This document shows, in pieces, positions 12,188-25,200 of a stretch of DNA of 64,000 bases; positions within the stretch are counted from its first letter, which is position 1; each line of letters begins with the position of its first letter. The DNA comes from Telmatactis stephensoni (taxonomy: Eukaryota; Cnidaria; Anthozoa; Actiniaria; Isophelliidae): contig JALIZF010001629.1 in assembly GCA_029948255.1 (NCBI GenBank), positions 233,501-297,500 of the forward strand, in the 5' to 3' direction. The position numbers and the translations under genes were made by a program. The notes beneath the pieces are model-generated. The model made no database searches, was not told the origin of the DNA, and worked only from the letters and a program-made list of their open reading frames with translations.

Positions 12188-13780
12188 AGCCATCTCAACA
12201 AGGTTGGCGGGTTTCAAATATACTTTTACAAAGTCACGTGACATGAATACATGTTTATTGTGTGTTCATGATGTGTAGTAGCTGTCAGTTGAGTTGCAGT
12301 CAGGAGACTCAAGAGATAAGAAAAATGATGATTTCTACACCATAATATATCCATGGTCACGTGACATTCCAGCCTTCTCGAGATCGGCTACAACTGAAAG
12401 AATTCTACAAGCAACGATTCGTCTAGAGAATAGAAACAGTTCAGGTCACGCCCTCACTAATACGTATTCGTTTGAAAATGCATATTTTCGATGCGGCTTG
12501 ACTTGGGGAGCCACACAAAACCACGAGGTTTTTCTTCTACGATGTGAAGATCATAGATAACTGGATTAGTTTGGTCGTAGCATGAACTGTTCAGTGTCCA
12601 ATTATATATTCGATTGTTTGTTTAAATTGCAAAAACAGTTATTATATGTTCAAAGGCAACTAAGAGATAATTAAGCATTCAGTGCGTAGCTATGATTTAT
12701 TTTAAAAATGACATCGGAACAGGTACTAAAAATTTGCAAATATTTTGTCTTACTAATTGCTCTATATGTTCTCATCAAAAATAGATATACAAAATAACTA
12801 GTTTCTAAAATTACAAATGTATTATTACTTTTAGATATTTTTAATTTTTCTTGCAAGCACAAGAGATTCATGAATTACAATATATTCTAGGTAGTTTTTA
12901 TTATTGCCTGTGTTAATTAATGCGGACTAATAACAGCTGGTATTTGTATTTTTTTAACTATTTTTATTTTTCACTATGTTGATTTGAATGTGTGTTGTCG
13001 GTGTTATGTTTCTTCATTGATAAGCAAGATTAAACTTTCTGTTTCCATCCAAAGTCTTGTTGAATGGTAATCGTTCTTCCTAGAAAGTCAAAAACTCTAA
13101 AAAGTATGGTTTTTACAAACACCCCAAGCTGCTTTACAGGCTCGCTCATCAAGGTCTCGGGCTGCATCACACATGAACTGGCATGCGGTGTTCAAACGTT
13201 TGAGATTTTTCAGTTGTTTTGTTTCGTTTTGTTTGGTTTGGTTTGGTTTTAGTTTTTGGCTTCGTCCTTTTTCACTGGTTGCTACCCCTAACTGGTTGCT
13301 AAAACGAGATCCAATATGGTATAAAAGAAGTAAAACCAGAAAACAGCTTGGGTAAAGGACGAGGCCGTCTTTTCGCGCAGTAAACGAGGGGGGGGGAGCG
13401 AGCGAAAAGACGGCTAATCCAAAAAGGCCCCACGTGTCACAAAGCGTGCGTAAAAATTTACGAGTAATTAGAGTGAATTTGCACAAAAACATCTCGGCAA
13501 AATAAAAAGAAATTGAATATTAAAAGGAACTGGCTGTTAAAGAGACTGAAACAGTTGTAAATCCTCAGAAAAACATCCAATTTTTGTATTTGTATAAAGT
13601 TACACGTAGGTTTTGTTAAACGGGGATCTGGTCTAGGATTGATCGACTGTACGCGGATGATGGGTAACGTTTATTTAAAATGATTTTGAGATATCCGTTC
13701 ACGAAACTATAAAATAATTGAAATCAAAGCTCCCCTTACCTAGTCTATTTAACCTGTAATAGTTTTGTTAGGTTTATTGA
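12188..13780. other. 3'UTR and intergenic DNA
   Basis: AT-rich sequence with no exon I can support. It includes GTTTGGTTTGG repeats near 13225. At about 13370-13415 is a hairpin with arms CCGTCTTTTCGCGC and GCGAGCGAAAAGACGG. A 131-codon minus-strand frame at 13097-13492 runs across that hairpin and looks accidental. Confidence 0.5.
13029..13034 (+). promoter_or_regulatory. possible poly(A) signal of the ARHGEF10-like gene
   Basis: ATTAAA about 1.0 kb after the stop codon at 12013-12015, followed by a T/G-rich stretch. It would give a 3'UTR of roughly 1 kb containing the 54-bp duplication at 12077-12184. There is no transcript evidence, so other weaker signals are possible. Confidence 0.35.
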
Positions 13781-13787
13781 CATGGAT

Positions 13788-14065
13788 CAAGAGACCATAA
13801 TACTAAGAGAGTGAAACTCAGTATTGATGTCTGTGCGATGTTCGTGGCGCCTAAGGCTATTTTTAGTAACTTCGCCATCGCGCGCGCAAGGCACTTAAAC
13901 AATAGAATTTAAACTGTCCCGTCCGCGCGCACGTCAAAAATCAAATTCTATTGGTTGAGGGCCTTGCGCGCGCTATGGCGAAGTTACTAAAAATAGCCTT
14001 AGGCGCCACGAACATCGCACAGACATCAATACTGAGTTTCGCTCTCTTAGTATTATGGTCTCGTG
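13788..14065. mobile_element. 278-bp MITE, family 2, with 7-bp target duplication, copy 1
   Basis: Terminal inverted repeats of roughly 90 bp start CAAGAGACCATAATACTAAG on the left and end with its near-complement CTTAGTATTATGGTCTCGTG on the right. They continue through GATGTTCGTGGCGCC and AGTAACTTCGCCAT. CATGGAT directly flanks both sides (13781-13787 and 14066-14072). The arms are highly similar, suggesting fairly recent activity. A diverged relative is at 36479-36742. Confidence 0.85.
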
Positions 14066-14405
14066 CATGGATGAAATACATCAAATAGACCCCAATCACC
14101 CAACCAACCCCACCTCCAAACCCTTCCTCTCCGTCCCCACTCTCCAGCCCCGCCCTCTATCCCTTTGGCAGTCATTGAAAACTTCTTTTACACAAACCCT
14201 TATCTTTTGCCCAAACTTCAAAGCATTTTACGAAAAGGAGAAACAAAACTCTGTAACCTTCGGTGCTGTGATCTTTTTTATCGCGGAATGAACAAACGCT
14301 GACCCTACTGTACCGACATCAACGTGGACGCGCGGTAGAAACTGGAAGCCAAGGAACCGGAAATGAGAAACAAACCGGAAACGCGGTTTGCTCAAACATG
14401 TTGAC

Positions 14406-14413
14406 TATAAAAA
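14406..14413 (+). promoter_or_regulatory. isolated TATA-box-like sequence
   Basis: TATAAAAA in ACTATAAAAAGAG, with a C/T-rich possible start about 25-30 bp on. Some 150 bp downstream, a 36-codon frame (ATG at 14570) runs past a plausible donor, TTCAGGTCAGT. No known protein is recognisable, so this may be a non-coding transcript start or chance. Confidence 0.2.
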
Positions 14414-14699
14414 GAGAAAGCCAGTCGCTTCACATCTTTTGAAGTCACTGCTCAGAAACCGCAACCATTTGGTATCCAAAGACTGTGAAATCAAAGCGTA
14501 TAATTAATGGCAAATATAAATTAATACACTCATGGAGTTATAGGTCTATCTGTTTGGTTTTAGTTTCCAATGAATGTAATGTATTTCTGTGGAATACCTG
14601 CTCTTGGTCGATCTGTCAAGACTGGTCCAAAGGTGCAAACATTGGCTTCTTTCAATTCAGGTCAGTTATTCTTATAGTACAACATGTTTGATAGAAGCC

Positions 14700-17600
14700 T
14701 CGATACATATGCATTTGTGGTGACGGGATTTCAGCTTGAATCTAGCGTGAGTGATTTCTGTCAACTGAGATACACTTTATATCAAGGTAAAGAATATTTT
14801 GATCAAATTAATATTTAAGTCGTTAAGATAGCAATCTTAGAGATATTCGATAAAATCTACTGTATATTGTGCGGCTAAAAAGAATGCTATGCATGGTTCC
14901 TTCATATTGCTTGATCAGATAGAGAAAAAGAAATGACAGATGCCGACGAAACTATGTTGCATTTGGCACCAATAGCGTGACAAACTGTTGCTGTTACTAA
15001 AAAGGCCGAGTCGGGTTATTATTTCAAAAGGACTTTTTTCTTGGGGGCGAGTAGAAATGCTTGTTTTTTGCTGTTAACTGGTAAAATTGGTAAAGTAATG
15101 TCATTTTTTGTTTACACTCGTGGGTTTGTTAAACAAAGTTATGTTTTGATTTAGCTTGGGGGGAGAGCAAACAATTTCGACCTCAAAAAGAAAATCAAAA
15201 TTAAAAAATTATATCAGTAAGATATGAATCGTATTTTCAACTGCTAAATAATAAAACCAATAAAGTTCTAGCGAGGTTTTTTGTACGCTAGATTGCGCAT
15301 GTCGATATAACATCACTTTAATTGCTTAAGTAAATGATTAATTGTTGTCAGACTGATTACTAGTTAATCACATCTGTGAGAATATTATATAATTACAAAT
15401 TGATTTCATATTACCAGATTACAAAGATTGAATAATACAATAAAAAAGGGTTTAATCGCCGGAGGATAGTTCAATTATACACACCTGCGTGTATGTCCAA
15501 ATATACAGCCAAATACGTGATCGTGTTTCAACGACAGCAATATCCTGATCTCGAAATATCACACGCCAAATCGAAATCAAGGATCAGCTTTTTATATCGA
15601 AATAGCGTTATTTCCTGACAAACGTATTCGGGAATGGCCGGCTTTCTATAATAGTATGGTTGACGTGACAGCGATCACCCTCAGGAGTTCCGTTTCCACT
15701 CAAATTCTGTGTTGGACCAATGAACAGTTCCCTTTTAATATGAGCAGTTTTTTTTTTATTTTCGAGGTGCGTCGACTGTTGTACAATTATTAAATCATAA
15801 AACATGCAACTGAATCGTAAAATAGCTTTCTGACGACGCGCGGGGAGAGAAAGGAAATGGTATTATTCTTGCACTGATGAGATACACGGAAATAAAACTG
15901 CAGTAAGAGACACAAAACTAACTGGGAGAGCAATACCTTATGGTTAACTGTGAGATGCGATGACCAAACGTTTAAATTTAAAATGCTGAGCATTACTTGG
16001 GTTTAAATTTCACTTACGCCCTCAGGGCTGTCATACCTGGAATAAAGGTAGAAACCACGGCTTGCCTGGTCATCGGAATCGGAATTTCCCCTCCAAAGAT
16101 TATTCTCTTTCTTAATCTGACTGGATTATTTTAAATTTCTCTAACACGTGCAAGTTAGCGCGGACCGCCGTAAGGCGTACCTGTCAAATCTGATGTCGTA
16201 CGCTTTATTGGGGGAGATGGTATCACTGATTAGATTCAACATTAGGTTAGGTTCACGGATATTTTGGATGAATAAATTAATGCATTATTTTGTGTTTTCA
16301 TGCAATTAGCTTTATAGCAAAATATATTGACACGATAATAAAGTTTATTATTATTCATTATTATTATTATTAATTAAATGGATCCAACCGATGAAACATT
16401 GAGTTTTCTTTGAGGACAAGAAGAAAAGAAAGCTAAAACAAGGGAGAGTCAATTGCACAACTTGGTTACTGCTTTTGTTTTTACGATGACCAACGGACTA
16501 TTTCACTTTCTAAAATACATGACATCCGTACCAACCCTGCTAGCCTCGTTTTCGTGTGTGACGTGTTGTATACATTTCTTTTTCACTTTACTCATATGAT
16601 TTTCAAGGAAGACACAATCAATACAACTATTTATTGATTGTATAAGAAAGAACCATAATCCAATCGGGAACCAAATTTATTAGATTCCAACTCAAAATAC
16701 TTTTTTGGCCTCATTCAATGGAGAGTCAAAGACATGCAACTTTCTTCTACCTCACGACATCTAGACCAAAGCCACGACCTCGTTTTGCAGGTGAGACTAA
16801 ATTACTAGTCACCAAGGCGCGGTGGTTTTATCTGCTTTGTACACTCTGGCTTTCCTGTCGGATATCGGGGTATTAACTAGTGATTTACACCAGAAGGCAT
16901 TTGCCTGTGTCAATAAGGACTGCGCGACTTAAGGATACATTCCATAACAAAGAGTATCTACCGGTAAAATTTGCTATGTTTTGAAACAGCTCGATATTTG
17001 TTGACTGATAGGTCAAGATTATGGTTAAACATACCAAAATGCTTAGGATAGTAGCAACATTTGTGAGAGTAGAAATTGTTCAGGCTCATATTACATTCAG
17101 CAATGAACAGTTGTTGCATCAGTTCCGAATTGTTTGTATTTAAAAACTGAAAACTGAAACAGACCGTGGGTTTCACTCACTTTCACTTACTGGTGTATAA
17201 AGAACTTTCAACAACAATTTATAATCACGATAAACATTTAGTGATCACCATAGTCATAATTAATATATTATCAATATATCGTCATTATAATTACAATCAC
17301 AATCAATATCGTTATAATCTTAATCATATATGCCTATTTCAACAAACAGTGACCCTTTCAACTGGAATCATCGAGACCGAGATGGTCGCTGGGTGCACTT
17401 ATAATATATATCGATTTTTAGATGTTTTATCCAGTATGAATTTGCTACATAATCGTGTCTGGAACATCCAAAATTCGTCTCGCTTTTTGGAAACGTCCAA
17501 ATGCATACACTTCTACGAAATATTCATCATCATCGTCGTCATATCTACATGTACATCACAACAACACCGTCACAATCAATAATTAATGATATCGGCGTTG

Positions 17601-19150
17601 TTATCATTATCGATTATTAGTTATTATTATCTTATATAGCTGATATTATTATTGAGCAAGCAATGAGCATATGCTTTAGCTGATCGTAGCGATAATCGAA
17701 ATACTTTTCTGGTCTTACCGTAATTTATCTGAGTTAAAACGCTTAGTTCATGCTTAGTTAACACCAAACAAGAGTAAATTCACTCCTATGACAAATCAAC
17801 TTCAGTCAGTGGTTTATTTAGAATGTCATTTACCACCGCAAATTTCAGTTTGTCTGACACGCACATGGACAAAAGCACAACGACTCACTGCAAGCCCTTC
17901 AGGTCACGACCATATTTTAAAGCGTTTTGGTAATTTTACATCCGTTCATCAGATTTATTAATAATAAGTTATTGGTGATAACTCTTTTTTGACGGCTTTT
18001 TGTTTATTCACACGTATATATTAAAGTTTTTTTACAAGTACCATTTGGCAGTTTACAAATTACAAAATTATAGAAAACCTGAAACGAATAAAAGTTATTA
18101 TTAGAACTAAACGAGAAGTAACAGTTAAATAATTCTAGTAAGCTTTTATACTTTGGCTCGATTATAATGATAATTTGATGCTTCATAATGATGATGTCGA
18201 TGATATCATGAATGATGGTTGATAATTATGATATTTACTGAGTGATTCATTTCATAATGATAATTCTTGTTGCTGTTGATGATCATGATCATGATTAAAG
18301 TTCGATAGGAACCTGACACAAAAGTTTTGGATGATGGCAAAGTGGAAATAATCGTGATGATTCCATAAATCAGTTCCACCACAGGAAGCCCAACTCAGAA
18401 GTCAACATAATCAGTCTAGATAATGCATATGCAGCCATCCAGTTGCATAAAACGTAACGTCGGACATAACTGGGCTGAATGTCAAACGTTAACCGTTTTA
18501 TATATGATAGCACTGATACATACATACATACACGCATACTTCTATTTGGTGAAGCAGGTTAATAAATCTAATTTATAAGGCTGATGTGGACCTGCTATCT
18601 AAATATAAAATCGTTAAATACCATAAAATAGTAAATTAATAAATTATTAAAACTTAAAAATATTTTAAAATTATTAAACTTGCGATTGTCTCTATTCGAA
18701 TATTTGATATTTGATGTCTAGGCTCTGATGATAATGATGATGATGATGATGATGATAATGATAAAAATGATGATAATGATGTTGAAATGTAATATGAGAT
18801 AGACATGGTGACGATATTATTTTATACGCATTCTTGTAAAGTGAATTGAGCCGGTACGACTTTAATATCATAATGGAAGTGTAGGCGGCCCGAAACGGAA
18901 GCTAAACGTAAGCAACCACCCTTTTACAGTAATACGAGCACACCGATTATTACGCAATATTTTACCAAAATATCACCAAGTTGATTTCTTATACAAACTT
19001 TTTACAAGTCAAAATAAACAAAAATGTTTGATGTTGTTTTTGAAAAGTGAAAGATTATTTCGAAAATCCCCTATTGTTTTTTGACCAATCAACAGCCAGA
19101 TAAATTCGCAGTTCCCGGATGTCAACAAAGCCAGACGGAAACAGGGGGCG
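14700..19150. other. intergenic DNA, no supported gene
   Basis: About 4.4 kb upstream of the CCDC50-like gene. It is AT-rich with GAT/ATT short tandem runs (16330-16370; 18720-18780). Frames of 60-138 codons here lack splice context, recognisable domains or coding-like composition. Nothing else identified. Confidence 0.5.
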
Positions 19151-19231
19151 AGTGGCCTTCGTGAGAGAAACCAAATAATCATGTCAAATAAACTCTAGGA
19201 ATTTCATGGTTTTAAAACTACTTTTACCAAC

Positions 19232-22200
19232 ATGGAGGGGACCGTCGAAGATGACAAAGTAACAGTGAAAAAAGGTGAGGAGTTGAATCGATTTATAATC
19301 AATCGAGCGGTAGATTTTGTCGATTAGTTTAATGAACATTTTCAAGCTTACTTGGTTGGCAAGATTTGTCGTTGACTTTGTACCGAGAGACGCTTTTTAA
19401 GGTCATCGCTCAAAGTCATCATAATGAGACCTTTTTAGGCACAGAATTATTGATTTTTTTCTGCTAAATCTCCACACTATTCCTTTTCAAGAGCTGAGGA
19501 ATAAATTTTGTTTGCATTCCAATTTTTATAAATTATATCTCCATGCACGTTCTCCTAATGTAGACATGTTGAAGATTGCTTGAAAATTTATCGTCTAGCC
19601 AGCTAGATTTGGCAGTTATCAGCTAGAAAAAGCTTTTATTATCTCGTGTCATTTGTTTTCAGGTCTCCCAAACAGCAAGTTTATAAATAGGTTTATAATA
19701 ATCTCAAGCTTTGTCGAAAATAAACTTCCGAAGACTTCAAATCTCGTGTGTTGACTGTGTGTTTTGCCATTTTATAACGGATTTATGTGTTATTTTAATA
19801 GCGAAAAAATTAATTTTTATAGAAAATTTTATAGAAAATTCAGTTTGTGTGCTCTAATGAAATCCATTTTTGAAGGTTGCTTGTTTTCGCTCGGTTGCGA
19901 GGAATAGTTTTTGCCTAATTTCATCGCAGACCAGTGTCGTTCGGTCGTTCAAGGCTAAGACTTCTATGCCAAGTTTAAAGTGGCCTTTCATCTTGTTGTT
20001 AGCTTGATACTTCTGGCTTACTTCCCATTGAATTCACCTTTTATTGTTCTCTAATGGAATGTCCTATTTTGGTTTTGAATGTTAATTTGATATATTGTCA
20101 TTTGTTTTTCATTTCATCATTTTAAAGCCAATGGCAAATACAAGCCAGTTGATCTGTAGGGGGGCCTGAATGTTTAGATTTTGAGAGTCATGAAAGAACT
20201 CCTGGGATCACGAATTTAGGAAATCTTGTATTTTTAACTTGTTGGTCCATTTGGTGTTGTGTATATATGCATGGTACATTTGATTTTGTGAAGTTTATAT
20301 TTGTGCTGTGTTAATTATTAATCAATTACATTTTACTAATAATTTTGAATATTAACAGCTAAAAATGTTTGAACACTATTGAGTTGTTATACTCTATATC
20401 AACATGTCATAGATGTTTAATGTCTGGACCTGGAACTTTTCTCTTTGACAATCAAGTTGATGAGTGATGTCCATGGCTACCTAGGCAAATAAAGGTATTC
20501 ATGTTTAGGCATGACTACTTTTATCTACAGGTTTTATAAAACTGTCAATTTTAATTTGTCAAATTAATACACTATTTCACTAAATTACAGTTTGTTATGG
20601 CTATAAAATCAGTATCAATTTATCAAGAACCAATATAGTCAAGACATATATTGATTAAACCAGGAAATTATAACTTTCTTGCATTTGCAAAACTTTGTTG
20701 TACTGTAAATTATTTAGAATACAGTTACAGTAATTTAGAACTATTATTGTGGCCACACTTGGAAAAAAGATTTCCCACCATATTCTAGTAATACAGTAAC
20801 TGAACTCTCACACTCTGTAATCAACTTTTGATTCCTGAATTAGGAAGGTGTTAAGTAGTCAGATTAAAGTACACAATAAGAATCAAGCCTTAATTACACA
20901 CTTAATAACATGGCGTAGTGCCTCTAAATCTTTGCATGTGGACAGATTATTTTGGGTATGGCACCCCTATAATGTGAACTAATTTCTGTTCACATAATGA
21001 TAATTATGGGTATTGTGCCAAAAATGATGGGTCAGTGTTCCCTGAATTAGGGGTACCATACCATAAAAATGTTGTCATGGAAATATTAGGCTGTAGTCAC
21101 CATATACGTACAGACAGGAATGTCTGCTAACAAGTGTGCTTCCTTACACTCAGTTGAGGCTACTAGTGGTCCAACTGGAAGTAGCTAGACTACTGCTCAG
21201 AAGTTTTTAATATCGTTCCAGTAAATTCCTGGAATTTATTGATCAAGGCTAAATTCCTGTACAGGCTAAACTGGAAGACAAGGCCTTACAGAGGCTGATA
21301 CACATAATATTATACACATGTATATGAAAGGTCTCTTTTTGATAGAGCATTGTACATGTACAAAAACGGGTACAATTTTGTATAATATATGACAAAATAC
21401 ATTATATAATGTATTTTGTCAGATCTGACCATTATTGTTCTTCTTGTCAGTTTTTAACCAATTTTCATATTTTGATAAAATATTCATTACTGCATATTCC
21501 ATTTTATAAATATTATAATTTGTTCTGGATGGATCACAGCAAGTGAATGCATATAGGCACCTTAATAACACTGAAGGTTCAAATTTTAAGAATGCATTTG
21601 ATCATTTTCTAAAGTCAAACTCCTGAATATTATATTGCCAAAATAATAATAATTTTGTAGCTACAATTGTGATAGGAATACTGTGCATGGATGTGTACTT
21701 GCATGATAGTGATATTTCTATTCTATCAGAAACATCAAAATGTCAGTTTTTCTCAAAAATATAGTTTAGAAATTTTGACACTATTTTTGAATTAAATACA
21801 TGTTTTACCAAATCACTTCTTGTCAGAATTATAATTCTAAACTCAATTAGATATTAAAACTGACAAAAGAGTAATAATTTGTAGCTATAGGTGACTGTAT
21901 GCATTCACTGGAATACATAGATGTTTTGCATGATCATGATATTTTCTACATGTATTAATCAGAAACAAAAATATCATCTTTTTGAAGACATTTTTGACCA
22001 TTTTTTAATTACAAGTGATTTTACTATTTCATCACTTCTTGTCAGACTTCTACTTCCAAAATGACAATACCCACACACTGACAAATTTTAGTAATCAATA
22101 AATTATTGAATTTGATTTTATGCTGAAAAGTTTTTCATGCATAACTACATTTATATACAGGATTGAAATTTGTATGCTTCCAATTCAAGACAAGTAAGCC

Positions 22201-25200
22201 TGATTTGTAGCCTGGTGTACTATAAATAGCTGATATTGCATTTAATACACTCCAGTGCTTAAATAATTCAAGCAGAAGTTTCAATATAAATATGTGACAA
22301 GAATATGATACTGTACAAAAGCTTTTCCAAAGGTCTTGGAAATAGTTGGAATCAGTGGAGTGACTATATAAATATGAATAAACTATTGCCATTGGTATTA
22401 TTGTAACTCTGATAGACATGTGCGTAATATTGCCACCTGTTACACACGATGAAGAGTTACAGATATTGAAGTCCATGTATAGTCAATATTTGTACAGTAT
22501 ATGACTTTCTTGAGGCTAATAGGTATTCTTATATCCCATCTTAGTATAATGGCAACAAATAATTATGAAAAGGTTTGTAATTGTTACAGTTATGTTTTCA
22601 TGACAAATATTTTAAACATGACTATAGCCATAACATAATTATTATGTGCATAAATTAGTAATAATTGTGGTTAAACGGCTTCTGTCAACAGTAGACAGTA
22701 TCACATTGCTTGCTCTGTGATTAAAGCCTTGTAAAGGCCCACTCAAAGCATTATTATTTTAAGTTATTTGGTTGTTTTCTTGCCTACAAAATGCAAGCTC
22801 ACATGGTTAGACAGAGAACTTTGCCAAATGCTACAGTTTTTTATGGTAAGAACAAGTTGTATACTTTTACTGAGTTAACAGGTTCAATATATATGCATTC
22901 TCCTAGACAGTTTCCTGTTTCACCAGTGAAAATTTTAGAAGCTGTGTTCACATTATATTTCTGTGGTGTTAGAGTATACAGTTTGAAGTTTAGATTTCAT
23001 ATGTTGTGTTTCAAGGACATATGCTTAGAGGAGAAATACCAAGAGAGCATATTAAATAAGCTTATTATTTTATGCTCTCGTGCAGTAACTTATATACATG
23101 TGCTTGATGTTGTAATTTGATACCTTGTTTCCTCCTGAAGATACCTGGCAGTAAACATTTTGTTCTTTTCTTTAGCATGATATCAAGAGGGGTTAGAAAT
23201 CTATTATGTACAATTTACATCTTTGTGTTGCTGAATTAATTTTTCTCTTATAGAAACCTTGTGTTTTAAAGGTTATCTGAAAGAAAATGGATTACAAAAT
23301 CAAATGAAACAAATTGTCAAAAATCTAAAGTAGAGAAAAATCGAAACAAAATTTCTACATGTTTCTATTTTTCATTACCATTCAAATTCGTTTTGTCTTA
23401 GAATCCATTTTGGTTTGTGAAAATTATGTTAATTTATTTTAATTTGTAGTTACACTACTATAGTTACATATTTCTTACTATTTCTTTATGTAAAGCATGC
23501 TGAGACTATGGGACTGTGCTCTAAGAGCCTCTATAATTATATTATAATTGTGTTTTCAATCTATTCTTTTTTAATTCCATAATTCCATGATGAATTGGTT
23601 GTAAATGCAATTTATTCCAAGTATTTTCATTTATTGAAGTTCTATTATTGAAAGTTAAACACAATGAAAAATTGGTAAAACTTTCAATATTTACTGTAAG
23701 TTCTCTGTTTTTGCTAAGGTGTCATGATTATGTTGTTTTATTAGCTTAATTGTTAATATTAAACCTAGTTTATTCATAGCTGTGACCTCATTTTATAAGA
23801 ATTTCTGAGCAAGCTACTTACTAACAACATTATGCTGCAGTCAGTGATGTTATTCATTGAAAAGTTTGTATTTCTTGTTTTTTAGTGTGTCAAGACTTTA
23901 GAATAAGAGAAGATGGAGCTTTGGCAAGCAAGCTTCAGGAAGAGGAATGTATGTTTACCTCCCAGTAATCTTTCAAATTGAAATCTTTGTATAACTTATT
24001 TCCATGACTCAGTTTTCACGTTAGCAATGTAAAATATATCAAAGCCTTTTATTCTGACTGTGCATGTTGTATGTCAATAATTGCATGTACTAAAGCCTAT
24101 CTTTTGTTAACGTTACATAAAAGCAACCCCTCATTAAAGATAAACATTTTCCACAATAATTGTGGATGATCTGCCCTTGCAAGCCATGTGCAAAGCGAGT
24201 ATCACATTCTACATCTAATTTATTGACCTTAGATTATGAATTCAAAGTAATAATCAGCTGTTTTTAATTGGTTCACATTTCTTATAAATAGTAAAAATTT
24301 TATAACAATATCTGTTTTTATTTTGTTTTCAGTTCAAAAACATTATATTAAAAATAAAAGTGAAAGAAGAACAGTTCGTGGGGATGTCCGAGTGGCCAAA
24401 CAAACTTACTTGGAGGAAGTTAGAACAGCACATCTCTTGCCTGAAGAAGAACTTGTGGACATGTAAGAACAGATGGATTCAGTGCTAGAAGGGAAATCCT
24501 GCTGATAAACTGCATGTGTGTGCGCAGTAGCAAATACCTCACAGTCTGTTTCCCTTAGAAAGTTAAAAAACTTTGGATTTCTCTTTTAGCATTGCATTTT
24601 TTATGTTAGTAGAACATAGTTTTGCCTCATAAAATTTACCAATTGAATGACTTAACCATTTCATAATGCAATAAAATAAATGCAACTGTAACTCACAACC
24701 TCAACTTGGGAAAGGAATCCATTAACCTTATATAACCCCTTCGTTATAGTTCATGGGTGTGTTAGGTGAGTCTATTGAGGCAGCAAGGAAAGGGTGGGTC
24801 CAGGTCATATTGCAGGTCATATAATATTGCAACTTAAAACATTCCTAACAAATAAAACCTATGTACTGTGTTTGTTGAAGGACTTCAGTTATTTACGTTG
24901 AACTCTTCTTTACCATATGGCTCTATGTTTTCATTCTGTCATAAAAATTATTCTTACTTTGAGCATTATTTGATGTCTTATTGATAATTTTAGTAATTTC
25001 ATAGAAATAATTTTAGTTCCAAAGAGTATTATTAGTAAATAAATGAGACATATATGCTAGTCAGAGGTCCATGTATCCACAGGGTTTGATTGAAAGATAT
25101 ATACACCATACTTGAAGTATACAACCCCTTATTCTACTGTGTCATGAGTGATACATGATAGGAAAAATATGAACATTTGTTGCCCATACATCAAGATATT

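Noticed and set aside
13097..13492. 131-codon minus-strand frame
   Set aside because: No domain, no splice context; it crosses a hairpin and a poly-G run.
17166..17582. 138-codon plus-strand frame with His/Asn/Ile/Tyr bias
   Set aside because: Composition follows the AT-rich, ATAATCA-type sequence; no domain or splice signals.
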